From Pseudomonas mosselii (GTDB lineage: Bacteria > Pseudomonadota > Gammaproteobacteria > Pseudomonadales > Pseudomonadaceae), in NCBI RefSeq assembly GCF_019823065.1, contig NZ_CP081966.1, positions 434,001 to 498,000 of the forward strand: a DNA stretch of 64,000 nt, read 5' to 3'. Within the stretch, counting starts at the first letter, position 1. Each line of letters opens with the position of its first letter. A model generated the notes under the pieces. The model was given only the letters and a program-made list of their open reading frames with translations. It did no database searches and had not been told where the DNA came from. The position numbers were made by a program, and so were the translations under genes. Positions 9,749 to 23,806 of this stretch are shown here, piece by piece.

Positions 9749-10561
9749 TTAAGGCTCCCCTAATCTCAGCACTTGGTTTGCTTTTGAAATGTCGCTCTGG
9801 AGTGATGGCAGAATAACTCTTAACTCTAGCCAGTCATCTATGAAGTTGTATTGTGTTCGCAAGAATTTCATTCGTGATTTAGCCATTGTTTCGTCTTCAC
9901 TGGCTCGCTTGTAATGCGCTTTATCACCTCTGTCCGAGCCGGTATGCCGCTCCATGGTTTTTTGAGCTGCTGCTGCTGTTTTCTCATGCGCGATGTATTG
10001 TTGGGCTTCCTCTCTTGAGCTGTATCTATTGAATTTTCCGATTAACGCATTCGACTCATCAATTCCATTGGATATGGCTTGTTTGTACTCTGTTCCTAGT
10101 TTGGCTGGTTTGTTCGGGTTAAGCATGCGTTTCCCGTCGCTCAAGAACGACTCGTACAGCTTTCCGCCATTAACCCCGATGGGGTCCAGTAAATGTCCAA
10201 GGGGCCTTTTAATACCAGCGTGACCGCTCGGGTCAATGTTGTTGACTGGGTCGCCTGAGCAGTACATGTAGCTATTGATGCCACCGACACCAAATGGGCT
10301 TAGGTGGTCCGCCGAGATGAAGCGCATTAATTGTGGACTGAATATTCGATATCCGTTTCCCAGCAGGTAGTGGCCCGTGTGCTCCCGAAGCTGAGCGTTG
10401 AAACTCAATATGGGGGGCTTAGTCAATTTTGCGGATGAGCCTCCGTAAGGCGCATACGATAATTTAAGTTCGTCCGGCAGTTGGCGATGGAGCAGAATGG
10501 ATCCTTGCATGTCTGAAGCCAGCAAGCCGGTGCCTGACTTGATTTTGTATTTCTGTGCCAT
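9749..10561 (-). CDS. Orphan RHS-core protein with unique C-terminal tail (first of two)
   Basis: A 270-residue protein consisting only of a terminal RHS repeat core (about residues 35-114: GNGYRIFSP, FISADHLSPFG, SYMYCSGDPVN, DPSGH) followed by a tail of about 155 residues that I do not recognise. In full-length RHS proteins the segment after this core is a variable toxin tip; here the long YD-repeat shell is missing. The frame is open 39 codons further upstream, but ATG 10561 has GGAG 7 bases before it and starts MAQKYKIKSG. The gene is AT-richer than its neighbours, sits alone on this strand, and has no evident immunity gene beside it. The tail is lysine-rich and charged (GSDRGDKAHYKRASEDET). 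Function unknown; the toxin idea is an inference from the family. Confidence 0.82.
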   Translation of the reverse strand: MAQKYKIKSGTGLLASDMQGSILLHRQLPDELKLSYAPYGGSSAKLTKPPILSFNAQLREHTGHYLLGNGYRIFSPQLMRFISADHLSPFGVGGINSYMYCSGDPVNNIDPSGHAGIKRPLGHLLDPIGVNGGKLYESFLSDGKRMLNPNKPAKLGTEYKQAISNGIDESNALIGKFNRYSSREEAQQYIAHEKTAAAAQKTMERHTGSDRGDKAHYKRASEDETMAKSRMKFLRTQYNFIDDWLELRVILPSLQSDISKANQVLRLGEP

Positions 10562-10601
10562 GTGAACTCCGTCTGGAGGCAGGTTTCGCTCTACTCTGCG
10601 A

Positions 10602-10639
10602 CGAAGGTTAGCCGAGTGACAACTGGCAAAAATATCAGG
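10602..10639 (-). promoter_or_regulatory. Conserved upstream block of RHS-core gene 1
   Basis: On the minus strand, CCTGATATTTTTGCCAGTT (10639-10621) is followed 4 bases later by CTCGGCTAACCTTCG (10616-10602), 40 bases before the start codon. Nearly the same two boxes precede the second RHS-core gene at 47296-47344. The match suggests a shared promoter, operator or recombination-related sequence. Confidence 0.6.
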
Positions 10640-10707
10640 TCTGGGAAAGCTCCTACTCATTCTCAGGTTGTTTCTCACTGGATTCGTGAGGGCTCAGGAA
10701 TGGTGTC

Positions 10708-10902
10708 GTGCCCATGGAATACGTGCTGGCCAACGTCTCCCACTACCTGATGTTCGCCTTCAGCGACAGCTACCGGGCACTGGACCGTATCGAGGACGAG
10801 GAGACGCGGCAGTTGCTCAAGCTTGGGCTGCGGGCCATGCAGATCGCCTGGGGGCAGGCGGATGCGCTGGCCTGTGCGGTGGAGAACAGAGCCGGCCAGT
10901 AA
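10708..10902 (+). CDS. Small uncharacterised protein, possibly a truncated gene remnant
   Basis: A 64-residue reading frame, MPMEYVLANVSHYLMFAFSD onward, starting at GTG 10708 (AGGA 8 bases upstream) or ATG 10714. It is predicted to be mostly helical. The pattern of an amphipathic helix, a YRALD-like segment and a final helix ending ALACAVENRAGQ recalls short Pseudomonas proteins of the DUF3077 type, which are normally longer at the N-terminus. An in-frame stop at 10687 blocks any upstream extension. It lies head-to-head with the RHS-core gene, so its 5' end may have been lost when that cassette arrived. Whether it is expressed is uncertain. Confidence 0.42.
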   Translation: MPMEYVLANVSHYLMFAFSDSYRALDRIEDEETRQLLKLGLRAMQIAWGQADALACAVENRAGQ

Positions 10903-10905
10903 ATG

Positions 10906-10973
10906 TCCATCGCGGGGCAAGCCCGCTCCCACGAATGACCCAGGGCTTCGTGGGAGCAGCTTGCCCCGCGATA
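10906..10973. repeat. Inverted pair of REP elements
   Basis: ATCGCGGGGCAAGCCCGCTC followed by CCCACGA (10909-10935), then the near reverse complement ending TTGCCCCGCGAT (10948-10971). This is the second REP sequence class in the window (GGGCAAGCCC core), different from the ACACAAGGCC class at 8202. Confidence 0.8.
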
Positions 10974-11074
10974 AGACCCTGCAATGAACACCGATGGCCG
11001 GCCCGGAACAAACCCCCGGCGCTCCAGTCCAATCCCTCGTTTTCCGGCCATTCCGGCCGACGAGGCCCCTCCTG

Positions 11075-11641
11075 ATGAAAGCATTCACCCTGGCAACCCT
11101 GATGACCCTGGCCGCAAGCCCGGTGTTCGCCTTCAACCTCAGCGACGCGGCCAACGCCGTCTCGGCCATGCAGAACCAGAACCAACAGGGCCAGGCGCCG
11201 GCCGGCCAGGCCAACCTCCTCAACACCTTGGGCAGCGAATTGAAGATCACCCCAGAGCAGGCCATCGGCGGCGCCGGGGCGATGCTGGGGCTGGCGCGCA
11301 ACAACCTCAGCGGCGACGACTATGGGCAACTGACCAAGGCCGTGCCCGGGCTGGACCTGCTGTCGGGTACCAATGCGCTGGGAGGGCTGAGCGGCCTGGG
11401 GCAGTTGCTCGGCAATGACAAGAACAGCTCGGCGCTGAGCAACGCGCTGGGCGGTGAGGTGCAGAACCGCAGCGACCTGGACAACGCCTTCAAGGCGCTG
11501 GGCATGGATACCGGGATGATCGGGCAGTTCGCGCCGTTGATCCTGCAGTACCTGGGGCAGCAAGGAATTGCCGGGTCGTTGTTGCAGAACCTGGGCAGCC
11601 TGTGGAACGCCCCTGCGCCGTTGAGTCAGCCATCGGTCTGA
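11075..11641 (+). CDS. DUF2780-type exported protein
   Basis: A 188-residue protein with a Sec-type signal peptide (MKAFTLATLMTLAASPVFA, cleavage about residue 19). The mature part has a glutamine/asparagine-rich linker (about 30-45), then a small helical domain (GSELKITPEQAIGGAGAMLG) and a second similar segment (NAFKALGMDTGMIGQFAPLI). This is the pattern of the DUF2780 family of uncharacterised secreted or periplasmic proteins. The frame is open upstream, but ATG 11075 gives the signal peptide. It is flanked by a REP pair upstream and by a convergent MFS gene downstream. Function unknown. Confidence 0.82.
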   Translation: MKAFTLATLMTLAASPVFAFNLSDAANAVSAMQNQNQQGQAPAGQANLLNTLGSELKITPEQAIGGAGAMLGLARNNLSGDDYGQLTKAVPGLDLLSGTNALGGLSGLGQLLGNDKNSSALSNALGGEVQNRSDLDNAFKALGMDTGMIGQFAPLILQYLGQQGIAGSLLQNLGSLWNAPAPLSQPSV

Positions 11642-11673
11642 GCGTCTGACACCGGCACTGAGCGGTCGTGGGA

Positions 11674-12915
11674 TCAGCCTGACTTAGGCGCCAACTTGCT
11701 CAGGTGCAGCGCCACCAGCAATGCGACCGCCAGCAGGCTGGCAATGAACAGCCCTGTCCCGTTCCAGCCCCACCGGTGCCAGAACACCCCGCCGGCAGTC
11801 CCGGCGACACTTGATCCCGCGTAGTAGCAGAACAGGTAAAGCGAAGACGCCTGTCCCTTGGCCTTCAGCGCCCGGCGGCCGATCCAGCTGCTGGCCACCG
11901 AGTGCGCGCCGAAGAAGCCGAAGGTGAACACCAGCATGCCGACGATGATCATCGCCAATGGGGTGGCCAGGGTCATCAACAGGCCCCCGGCCATCACCAG
12001 GATGCTGGCCCAGAACACCTTGCGCCGTCCCAGCCTGTCGGCCAGGGCGCCGACCTGCGCCGAACTGTATATCCCTGACAAATACACCACCGACAGCAAC
12101 CCGACCAGCGCCTGGTTCATGTGATAGGGCCCAGCCAGCAGGCGGTAGCCGATGTAATTGAACAGGGTGACGAAGGCGCCCATCAGCAGGAAGGCTTCGA
12201 GGAACAGCCAGGGCAACCCTGCGTCCCTGAAGTGCATGGCGAAGCCGTCCAGCAGGCTGCGCGGATTCAGGGCCTGGGGCCGGAAGTTGCGCGATTCGGG
12301 CAGCACTTTCCAGAACACCAGCGCCGCTGCCAGGGCCAATCCGCCGATGGTGAGCATCGCCGTGTGCCAGCTGACAAAGTCGATCAGCACGCCGGTGATC
12401 AGGCGCCCGCTCATGCCGCCGATGGCGTTGCCACCGATGTACAGGCCCATGGCCAGGCCGATGTGCTGCGGGTGGATTTCTTCGCTCAGGTAGGTCATCG
12501 CCACCGCCGCCAGGCCGCTCAACGACAAACCCACCAGGGCGCGCGTCGCCAGCACCAGCTCCCAGTTCGGCATCACCGCGCTGGCCAGGGTCGACAGGGC
12601 GGCGCAGAGCAGGGCGAAGACCATCACCGGCTTGCGCCCGATGCGGTCGGAGATCGGCCCGGTGACCAGCAGCCCGAACGCCAGCATGGCGGTGGACACC
12701 GACAGCACCAGGCTGCTCTGCGCGGCGTTGATGGAAAACTCCCGGGACAGCAGCGGCATCATCGGCTGCACGCAGTACAACAGGGCAAAGGTGGCGAAGC
12801 CACCGCTGAACAGGGCCAGCACGGTCTTCATGAAGGCGGGGGAGCCTTTCTCGATCCAGGTATCGTCGACGACAGGCTCGGGTTCGGCAGGCAGGGGGAC
12901 TACGACGGATCTCAC
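11674..12915 (-). CDS. MFS transporter, YnfM-like
   Basis: A 413-residue major facilitator superfamily transporter, probably an efflux pump, in the inner membrane. About 12 hydrophobic segments are visible, with the MFS loop motif ISDRIGRKPV after TM2 and its repeat ADRLGRRKVF in the second half. The frame is open for 31 more codons, but I choose GTG 12915 because GAGG lies 8 bases before it and the upstream stretch is the AT-rich divergent promoter region. The N-terminal 25 residues are proline- and acid-rich. A LysR regulator is divergently transcribed 122 bases away and is its likely controller. Substrate is not predictable. Confidence 0.85.
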   Translation of the reverse strand: MRSVVVPLPAEPEPVVDDTWIEKGSPAFMKTVLALFSGGFATFALLYCVQPMMPLLSREFSINAAQSSLVLSVSTAMLAFGLLVTGPISDRIGRKPVMVFALLCAALSTLASAVMPNWELVLATRALVGLSLSGLAAVAMTYLSEEIHPQHIGLAMGLYIGGNAIGGMSGRLITGVLIDFVSWHTAMLTIGGLALAAALVFWKVLPESRNFRPQALNPRSLLDGFAMHFRDAGLPWLFLEAFLLMGAFVTLFNYIGYRLLAGPYHMNQALVGLLSVVYLSGIYSSAQVGALADRLGRRKVFWASILVMAGGLLMTLATPLAMIIVGMLVFTFGFFGAHSVASSWIGRRALKAKGQASSLYLFCYYAGSSVAGTAGGVFWHRWGWNGTGLFIASLLAVALLVALHLSKLAPKSG

Positions 12916-12970
12916 AGAGGGTACCTCGGGCGCTGGGGCCGGTGCTGCGGTAAAAAAAGCATATAGCTGG

Positions 12971-12981
12971 CTAATGATTAG
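12971..12981. promoter_or_regulatory. Candidate LysR operator between the MFS and LysR genes
   Basis: CTAATGATTAG is a perfect short palindrome in the AT-rich 122-bp divergent region, and overlapping sequence fits the loose T-N11-A LysR pattern. Inferred only from position and symmetry. Confidence 0.4.
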
Positions 12982-13037
12982 ATCCAATATATTGTTCGAC
13001 CCGTTCAAGACGTTTTACGACCTGTTTGGAGTCGATC

Positions 13038-13943
13038 ATGGAGCTGCGTCATCTGCGCTATTTCATCGCCGTGGCCGAGGAACTGCATTTCGGCCGCGCC
13101 GCCCAGCAGCTGGGTATTTCCCAGCCTCCCTTGAGCCAGCAGATCCAGGCCCTGGAGCAGGAGCTTGGGGCCCGCCTGTTCGAGCGCACCAACCGCCGGG
13201 TCGAGTTGAGCGAGGCCGGGCGGCTGTTCCTCGAGGAGGCGCGCCAGGTGCTGGCGCAGGTGGAGAAGGCCGCCGATGTGGCGCGGCGAGCGCAGCTGGG
13301 TGAACTGGGCGAGATGAAGATCGGCTTCACCTCGTCGGCACCCTTCACCTCGCGGATTCCCCAGGCCATTCGGGCCTTCCGCCAGCGCTATCCGTCAGTG
13401 CACCTCAACCTCAAGGAAATGAGCAGCCGAGAAGTGGTGGAGGCGGTGTTCGACGAGTCCATCGAAATCGGCCTGATGCGACCGATGCCGTTGCCGGAAG
13501 GGATCGCTTGCACCGAGCTGTTCCGCGAACCCCTGGTAGCCGTGCTCAATGCATCGCACCCGCTGGCCATTGGCAGCGAACAGGGTGTACATATGCAAGC
13601 CCTGGCCCATGAGCCGTTCGTATTCTTCCCGCGCAGCTACGGCAGTGGCCTGCATGCCCAGTTGCTGAGCCTGGCGCGCCAGGCGGGTTTCAGCCCGCAT
13701 TTCGCCCAGGAAGCCGGTGAGGCGATGACCATCATCGGCCTGGTGTCGGCGGGGTTGGGTGTTTCGGTGTTGCCGGCCTCGTTCCAGCGCATGCGCATCG
13801 AAGGCGTGGTGTACCGCACGTTGCTCGACGAAGAGGCCATGACCGCCGTGTGGCTGGTACGTCGCGAGGCGCCCGGCTCGGCCATGGCCAATGCCTTCAT
13901 CGCCCTGCTGGCCGGGCTGGAACAGCCCGAAGGTGCTGGCTAA
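13038..13943 (+). CDS. LysR-family transcriptional regulator
   Basis: A 301-residue regulator. The N-terminal winged helix-turn-helix is clear: MELRHLRYFIAVAEELHFGR, then AAQQLGISQPPLSQQIQALE and LFERTNRRVELSEAG. It is followed by a periplasmic-binding-protein-like effector domain (about 90-295; IGFTSSAPFTSRIPQAIRAF). ATG 13038 has GGAG just upstream and is preferred over the in-frame codon four residues earlier. Transcribed divergently from the MFS transporter, it probably controls that gene in response to an unknown small molecule. Confidence 0.93.
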   Translation: MELRHLRYFIAVAEELHFGRAAQQLGISQPPLSQQIQALEQELGARLFERTNRRVELSEAGRLFLEEARQVLAQVEKAADVARRAQLGELGEMKIGFTSSAPFTSRIPQAIRAFRQRYPSVHLNLKEMSSREVVEAVFDESIEIGLMRPMPLPEGIACTELFREPLVAVLNASHPLAIGSEQGVHMQALAHEPFVFFPRSYGSGLHAQLLSLARQAGFSPHFAQEAGEAMTIIGLVSAGLGVSVLPASFQRMRIEGVVYRTLLDEEAMTAVWLVRREAPGSAMANAFIALLAGLEQPEGAG

Positions 13944-13995
13944 ACCGCTGCGCTGACCACATACTCGGGCATTCGTTGATACACGGAGGTCTGAC

Positions 13996-14769
13996 ATGCG
14001 GCGCGTGGTGTTCAATCAGAAAGGTGGCGTGGGCAAGTCGAGCATTGCCTGTAATCTCGCGGCGGTCAGTGCCAGTGAAGGCTATCGGACCCTGCTGATC
14101 GACCTGGATGCCCAGGCCAACTCGACCCAGTACCTGACCGGCCTGACCGGCGACGACATCCCCATGGGCATCGCAGACTTCTTCAAGCAGTCGCTGTCCA
14201 GCGGGCCGTTCGCCAAGAAGAACAAGGTCGATATCTACGAAACCCCCTTCGACAACCTCCACGTGGTGACCGCCACCCCGGAGCTGGCCGACCTGCAGCC
14301 CAAGCTCGAGGCCAAGCACAAGATCAACAAGCTGCGCAAACTGCTCGACGAGCTGGACGAAGACTACGAGCGGATCTACATCGATACGCCGCCGGCGTTG
14401 AACTTCTACGCGGTTTCCGCACTGATCGCCGCCGATCGCGTGCTGATTCCCTTCGACTGTGACAGCTTCTCGCGCCAGGCGCTGTACGGCCTGCTGGCCG
14501 AGATCGACGAACTCAAGGAAGACCACAACGACGAGCTGGTGGTCGAGGGTATCGTGGTCAACCAGTTCCAGTCACGGGCCAGCCTGCCCCAGCAGATGCT
14601 CGACGAGCTGCTGGCCGAGGGCCTGCCGGTACTGCCGGTGTACCTGGGCAGTTCGGTGAAGATGCGCGAATCCCACCATGCCAGCCTGCCGTTGATCCAC
14701 CTGGAGCCACGGCACAAGCTTACCCAGCAGTTCGTCGAGTTGCATGATCTGCTGGAGCGCAGCGCCTAG
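13996..14769 (+). CDS. Orphan ParA-family ATPase
   Basis: A 257-residue deviant Walker ATPase: [18 protein letters not shown] near the N-terminus, [12 protein letters not shown] for the A' box, and [20 protein letters not shown] for Walker B. Such proteins segregate or position DNA or protein cargo. No ParB partner is adjacent, and the chromosomal parAB pair normally sits near the origin, so this is an orphan with unknown cargo. Its 3' end overlaps the convergent trxC gene by 4 bases. The sequence [20 protein letters not shown] is typical of a conserved Pseudomonas group. Confidence 0.9.
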   Translation: MRRVVFNQKGGVGKSSIACNLAAVSASEGYRTLLIDLDAQANSTQYLTGLTGDDIPMGIADFFKQSLSSGPFAKKNKVDIYETPFDNLHVVTATPELADLQPKLEAKHKINKLRKLLDELDEDYERIYIDTPPALNFYAVSALIAADRVLIPFDCDSFSRQALYGLLAEIDELKEDHNDELVVEGIVVNQFQSRASLPQQMLDELLAEGLPVLPVYLGSSVKMRESHHASLPLIHLEPRHKLTQQFVELHDLLERSA

Positions 14770-15200
14770 ACACCCTGGCTGCGCAGCCACTCCAGCAACG
14801 ACTGTAGTGGGAACGCGCCGGCCTGGCGAGCCACTTCGCGGCCGTTCCTGAACAGGATCAGGCTGGGGATCGAGCGGATGCCGAGCTGGCCGGCCAGGTT
14901 GCGGTTGGCCTCGCTGTCGAGCTTGGCCAGGCGGCAGCGTCCGGCGAGCTGACGGGCGGCCTGTTCGAACACCGGGGCGAAACTCTTGCAGGGGCCGCAC
15001 CAGTCGGCCCAGACATCCAGCAGCAACGGCAGGTCGCCTTTGATCTGGGCGGCGTAGGTGCTCTCGTTCAGTTCGAAGGGCTGAGCGAGCAGCACGTCCT
15101 GCTTGCAGCGGCCGCATTTGGGGCTGTCGCCCAGGCGCTCGGCGGGCAGGCGGTTGAGGCCGTTGCAGTGAGGGCAGGGGATTACCAGGGGGGCGGACAT
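14766..15200 (-). CDS. trxC: Thioredoxin 2 with N-terminal zinc ribbon
   Basis: Cytoplasmic disulfide reductase, 144 residues. Four N-terminal cysteines in CPHC and CGRC form the zinc ribbon typical of TrxC, and the active site is [11 protein letters not shown] (about residue 69). A cis-proline segment, RSIPSLILF, follows. The frame is open upstream, but ATG 15200 is preceded by AGGAG at ideal spacing. It lies downstream of selO on the same strand after a hairpin. SelO is a redox-linked AMP transferase, so the pair may be a small redox-stress unit; that link is inference. Confidence 0.94.
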   Translation of the reverse strand: MSAPLVIPCPHCNGLNRLPAERLGDSPKCGRCKQDVLLAQPFELNESTYAAQIKGDLPLLLDVWADWCGPCKSFAPVFEQAARQLAGRCRLAKLDSEANRNLAGQLGIRSIPSLILFRNGREVARQAGAFPLQSLLEWLRSQGV

Positions 15201-15220
15201 TTTATCTCCTTGATGTGGCT

Positions 15221-15239
15221 GGGGCCGCGTAGCGGCCCC
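15221..15239. repeat. 19-bp half-REP hairpin between selO and trxC
   Basis: GGGGCCGC, loop GTA, GCGGCCCC. The same hairpin with variable loop recurs near 8286, 43189, 57016 and 61992. It lies just after the selO stop and may act as an attenuator or 3'-end stabiliser. Confidence 0.65.
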
Positions 15240-15244
15240 GGGGT

Positions 15245-20090
<4,846 letters not shown>

Positions 20091-20125
20091 AGGCAGAGTT
20101 CTTGTGTTACGCGGCAAATCGGAGT

Positions 20126-21868
20126 TTAGAGGAACAGCCCGGGTCCGGGGCGGGTACCTTCGGGGAATCTGACGCCCACTTTCTGGATCTTGTTCCCGTC
20201 CATGACCGCGACGGTCCAGATCGTGCCGTGCCATTCGATCTGGTCGCCTACTACTGGCGCGCCTCCGACCTTCTGTCGGATGAACTGCGCCAGCGGCATG
20301 TTCGCGTCCAGGCCATCGAGTTTCAGGCCATACAGCGCGGCCACCGCGCCCAGTTCGGCGTCGCCTTCGAGGACGAAGTCGCCGAAGAAACGCAGGTCCA
20401 GGCCACGCTGTGGTGCCTGGCTGAACAGCTTGCCCAGCGCCGGCAGGTTATGTTCGTGGCCGATCACGCAGAGCATGTCGCCGACTTCCAGCACGGTGCT
20501 GCCCGATGGGTGCAGCAGTTGCTCGCCGCGAAACAAGGCGGCGATGCGCGTGCCCTCGGGCATCTTCAGCTCGCGCAGGGCGGCGCCGATGCACCATTTC
20601 TCGGCGCCCAGGCGGTAGACGAACAGCTCCCACTCGCTGGTGACGTGCACTTCGAGTGCGGAGCGGGAAATCGGCGCCGGGTCCGGCGGTACCGTGACCT
20701 TCAGCAGTTTGGCCATCCACGGCAGGCTGGTGCCTTGCACCAGCAGTGACACCAGCACGATGAAGAAGGCCAGGTTGAAGAACAGCTGGGCCTGGGGCAG
20801 CCCCGCCATCAGCGGGAACACCGCCAGGATGATCGGTACCGCGCCACGCAGGCCGACCCAGCTGATAAAGCCTTTCTCGCGACCATGAAAGGCCTTGAAC
20901 GGCAGCAGGGCGGCCACCACCGACAGCGGGCGGGCCACCAGGATCATCCACAGCGCCAGGCCCAGGGCCGGCAGGGCGATGGGCAGCAGGTCGTGGGGCG
21001 TGACCAGCAGGCCGAGCACCAGGAACATGCCGATCTGCGCCAGCCAGGCCATGCCGTCGAGCATGTGCAGGATGCCGTGGCGGCTGCGGATCGGCCGGTT
21101 GCCCAGCACCAGGCCGCACAGGTACACGGCCAGGAAGCCGCTGCCGTGCAGGGCGTTGGTCAGGGAGAACACCGCCAGTCCGCCGGCTACCACCAGGATC
21201 GGGTACAGGCCGCTGGCCAGGTTGATGCGATTGACCAGTTGCAGCATCAGCCAGCCGCCGCCCAGGCCCATCAGCCCGCCGATGCCGAACTCGCGCAGCA
21301 GGTGGGTGAGCAGGCTCCAGTGCAGGCCGGTCTGGCCGCTGGCGATCATGTCGATCAGGGTGACGGTGAGGAACACCGCCATCGGGTCGTTGCTGCCCGA
21401 CTCGATCTCCAGGGTGGCGGTGACCCGCTCGTTCAGGCCCTTGCCGCCGAGCAGCGAGAACACCGCCGCGGCATCGGTGGAGCCGACGATGGCGCCGATC
21501 AACAGGCCCTGGATCAGGTTCAGGTTGAACAGCCAGGCGGCGACCATGCCGGTCAGGCCGGTGGTGATCAGCACGCCGATCGTGGCCAACGACAGGGCCG
21601 GCCACAGCGCCACGCGGAAGCTCGCCACCCGGGTGCGCAGGCCGCCGTCGAGCAGGATCACGGCGAGTGCCAGGTTGCCCACCAGGTAGGCGGTCGGGTA
21701 GTTGTTGAAGATGATGCCGCCACCATCGACCCCGGCAATCATGCCGACCGCGAGGATGATGACGAGAATGGGGATGCCCAGGCGCGATGACAGCGAGCTG
21801 ACCAGGATGCTTGCGCCCACCAGTAAAGCGCCGATCAGGAACAGGCTGTTGATGGTGCTCGCATCCAA
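20126..21868 (-). CDS. cvrA: K+/H+ antiporter, NhaP2/CvrA type
   Basis: Inner-membrane cation/proton antiporter of 580 residues. Residues about 5-390 form a CPA1-type Na+/H+-exchanger domain, with [28 protein letters not shown] and the double-acid-type segment [13 protein letters not shown] TrkA-C-like domain (about 400-490) and a CorC-like C-terminal domain (about 495-575; [20 protein letters not shown]) follow. No ATG fits; TTG 21868 has GGAG about 9 bases upstream and gives [19 protein letters not shown], the usual N-terminus with Leu in place of Met. It is followed closely by the mechanosensitive channel gene. Confidence 0.9.
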   Translation of the reverse strand: MDASTINSLFLIGALLVGASILVSSLSSRLGIPILVIILAVGMIAGVDGGGIIFNNYPTAYLVGNLALAVILLDGGLRTRVASFRVALWPALSLATIGVLITTGLTGMVAAWLFNLNLIQGLLIGAIVGSTDAAAVFSLLGGKGLNERVTATLEIESGSNDPMAVFLTVTLIDMIASGQTGLHWSLLTHLLREFGIGGLMGLGGGWLMLQLVNRINLASGLYPILVVAGGLAVFSLTNALHGSGFLAVYLCGLVLGNRPIRSRHGILHMLDGMAWLAQIGMFLVLGLLVTPHDLLPIALPALGLALWMILVARPLSVVAALLPFKAFHGREKGFISWVGLRGAVPIILAVFPLMAGLPQAQLFFNLAFFIVLVSLLVQGTSLPWMAKLLKVTVPPDPAPISRSALEVHVTSEWELFVYRLGAEKWCIGAALRELKMPEGTRIAALFRGEQLLHPSGSTVLEVGDMLCVIGHEHNLPALGKLFSQAPQRGLDLRFFGDFVLEGDAELGAVAALYGLKLDGLDANMPLAQFIRQKVGGAPVVGDQIEWHGTIWTVAVMDGNKIQKVGVRFPEGTRPGPGLFL

Positions 21869-21986
21869 AGGTGGTACTCCGGGATATCGCGGGGGAAGGG
21901 ACCTGGAAGCATGAACTAGCAGGTCGCGTGCCAATCGATTCTAACCTGATGAATTGGCAGGCTGTAAAGCGTTTCTGCAGATGTAG

Positions 21987-22012
21987 AAAAGGCACCTCGA
22001 GAGGTGCCTTTT
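21987..22012 (-). terminator. Rho-independent terminator of betA
   Basis: AAAAGGCACCTC-TC-GAGGTGCCTTTT read on the minus strand, a perfect 12-bp stem ending in T residues, 20 bases after the betA stop. Nearly symmetrical, so it could work in both directions. Confidence 0.88.
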
Positions 22013-22032
22013 CTTGTGTTGCCGCAGCAGGC

Positions 22033-23730
22033 TTACGCTTGCTTCACTTCACGCATCGGCTTGCCCTTCACCGGTGCATCGCCGGCCACGTAGTACTTGG
22101 CGGTGCTGCGCGGCAGCGGCTTGCGGCCACGGATCTTGTCCGAGATCTTCTCGGCGATCATGATCGTGGTGGCGTTGAGGTTGCCGGTGATGATCAGCGG
22201 CATGATCGACGCGTCGACCACGCGCAGGCCCTGCATGCCATGCACGCGACCTTCGCCGTCGACCACTGCCATGTCGTCGGTGCCCATCTTGCACGAGCAG
22301 GATGGGTGGAAGGCGGTTTCGGCGTGCTCGCGGATGAACTTGTCCAGCTCTTCGTCGGTCTGCACGTGGGCGCCTGGGCTGATCTCGCGACCGCGGTACG
22401 GGTCCAGCGCCGGCTGGGCCATGATTTCGCGGGTCAGGCGAATACCGTCGCGGAATTCCTGCCAGTCCTGCTCGGTGGACATGTAGTTGAACAGGATGCT
22501 TGGGTGCTGGCGCGGGTCTTTCGATTTGGCCTGGATGCGACCACGGGCTGGCGAGCGCATGGAACCCATGTGCGCCTGGAAACCGTGTTCTTTCACACCG
22601 TTCGAGCCGTTGTAGTTAATCGCTACCGGCAGGAAGTGGTACTGGATGTTCGGCCACTTGAATTCAGGACGGGTGCGGATGAAGCCACCGGCCTCGAACT
22701 GGTTGCTGGCGCCGATGCCGGTGCCGTTGAACAGCCACTCGGCACCGATGGCTGGCTGGTTCCACCACAGCAGCGACGGATACAGCGACACCGGCTGGGT
22801 GCAGGCGTACTGCAGGTACAGTTCGAGGTGGTCCTGCAGGTTCTCGCCGACGCCTGGCAGGTCGTGGACCACCGGGATGTCGAGGCTTTCCAGCAGTGCG
22901 CGCGGGCCGACGCCGGAGCGCTGCAGCAGCTGCGGCGAAGCGATGGCGCCGGAGCTGACGATGACTTCCTTGCGCGCCCGGGCTTCGACACGCTCTTCGC
23001 TGTCACCGACCAGGTAGGTCACGCCGACGGCGCGCTTGCCGTCGAACAACACGCGGTCAGTCAGGGCGTGGGTGACGATGGTCAGGTTCGGGCGTTTCTT
23101 GGCCTGGTCCAGGTAGCCGCGGGCGGTGCTGGAGCGACGGCCGTTCTTGGTCACCGAACGGTCCATCGGGCCGAAGCCTTCCTGCTGGTAGCCGTTGAGG
23201 TCTTCGGTGCGCGGGTAACCGGCCTGCACGCCGGCTTCGACCATGGCGTGGAACAGCGGGTTGTTGCCGGCTTTCGGCGTGGCCACGCTGACCGGGCCGT
23301 CGCCACCGTGGTAGTCGTTCGGGCCGATGTCGCGGGTTTCGGCTTTACGGAAGTACGGTAGGCAGTCCAGGTAGGTCCAGTCTTCCAGGCCCGGCAGTTC
23401 CGCCCAGCCGTCGAAGTCCATGGCGTTGCCGCGGATGTAGCACATGCCGTTGATCAGCGAGGAGCCACCCAGGCCCTTGCCGCGGCCACACTCCATGCGG
23501 CGACCGTCCATGAACGGCTCCGGATCGGTCTCGTAGGCCCAGTTGTAGCGACGGCCCTGCAGCGGGAAGGCCAGGGCGGCCGGCATCTGGGTGCGGAAGT
23601 CGAAGCGGTAGTCGGGGCCACCGGCTTCCAGCAGCAGCACGGTGACGCTGGCGTCTTCGGTCAGGCGGGTGGCCAGGGTGTTACCGGCCGAGCCGGCACC
23701 GACGATGATGTAATCGAATTCTTGGGACAT
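22033..23730 (-). CDS. betA: Choline dehydrogenase
   Basis: FAD-dependent, membrane-associated GMC oxidoreductase that oxidises choline to betaine aldehyde, 565 residues. The N-terminal FAD motif is [20 protein letters not shown] signatures include [20 protein letters not shown] and [18 protein letters not shown], and the catalytic histidine region HPSCSCKMG lies near residue 466. It is the last gene of betI-betB-betA, 76 bases after betB and ahead of a strong terminator. Expected induction by choline is through BetI. Confidence 0.97.
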   Translation of the reverse strand: MSQEFDYIIVGAGSAGNTLATRLTEDASVTVLLLEAGGPDYRFDFRTQMPAALAFPLQGRRYNWAYETDPEPFMDGRRMECGRGKGLGGSSLINGMCYIRGNAMDFDGWAELPGLEDWTYLDCLPYFRKAETRDIGPNDYHGGDGPVSVATPKAGNNPLFHAMVEAGVQAGYPRTEDLNGYQQEGFGPMDRSVTKNGRRSSTARGYLDQAKKRPNLTIVTHALTDRVLFDGKRAVGVTYLVGDSEERVEARARKEVIVSSGAIASPQLLQRSGVGPRALLESLDIPVVHDLPGVGENLQDHLELYLQYACTQPVSLYPSLLWWNQPAIGAEWLFNGTGIGASNQFEAGGFIRTRPEFKWPNIQYHFLPVAINYNGSNGVKEHGFQAHMGSMRSPARGRIQAKSKDPRQHPSILFNYMSTEQDWQEFRDGIRLTREIMAQPALDPYRGREISPGAHVQTDEELDKFIREHAETAFHPSCSCKMGTDDMAVVDGEGRVHGMQGLRVVDASIMPLIITGNLNATTIMIAEKISDKIRGRKPLPRSTAKYYVAGDAPVKGKPMREVKQA

Positions 23731-23806
23731 GAAAAGTACCCTCGTTGGCGGTGGTCAGGGAGCGCAAGCGCCCGTGCGCGAAGGCACGGGCGTGGCTAAA
23801 CGGGGT

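Noticed and set aside
10906..10973. CRISPR-like or terminator reading of the inverted repeat
   Set aside because: Two inverted copies only, matching REP sequences found elsewhere in the window; no regular spacing and no T-run.
20885..21790. Plus-strand frame opposite cvrA with many Q/H/G residues
   Set aside because: Composition (AGHQ repeats) is the usual antisense artefact over transmembrane helices.
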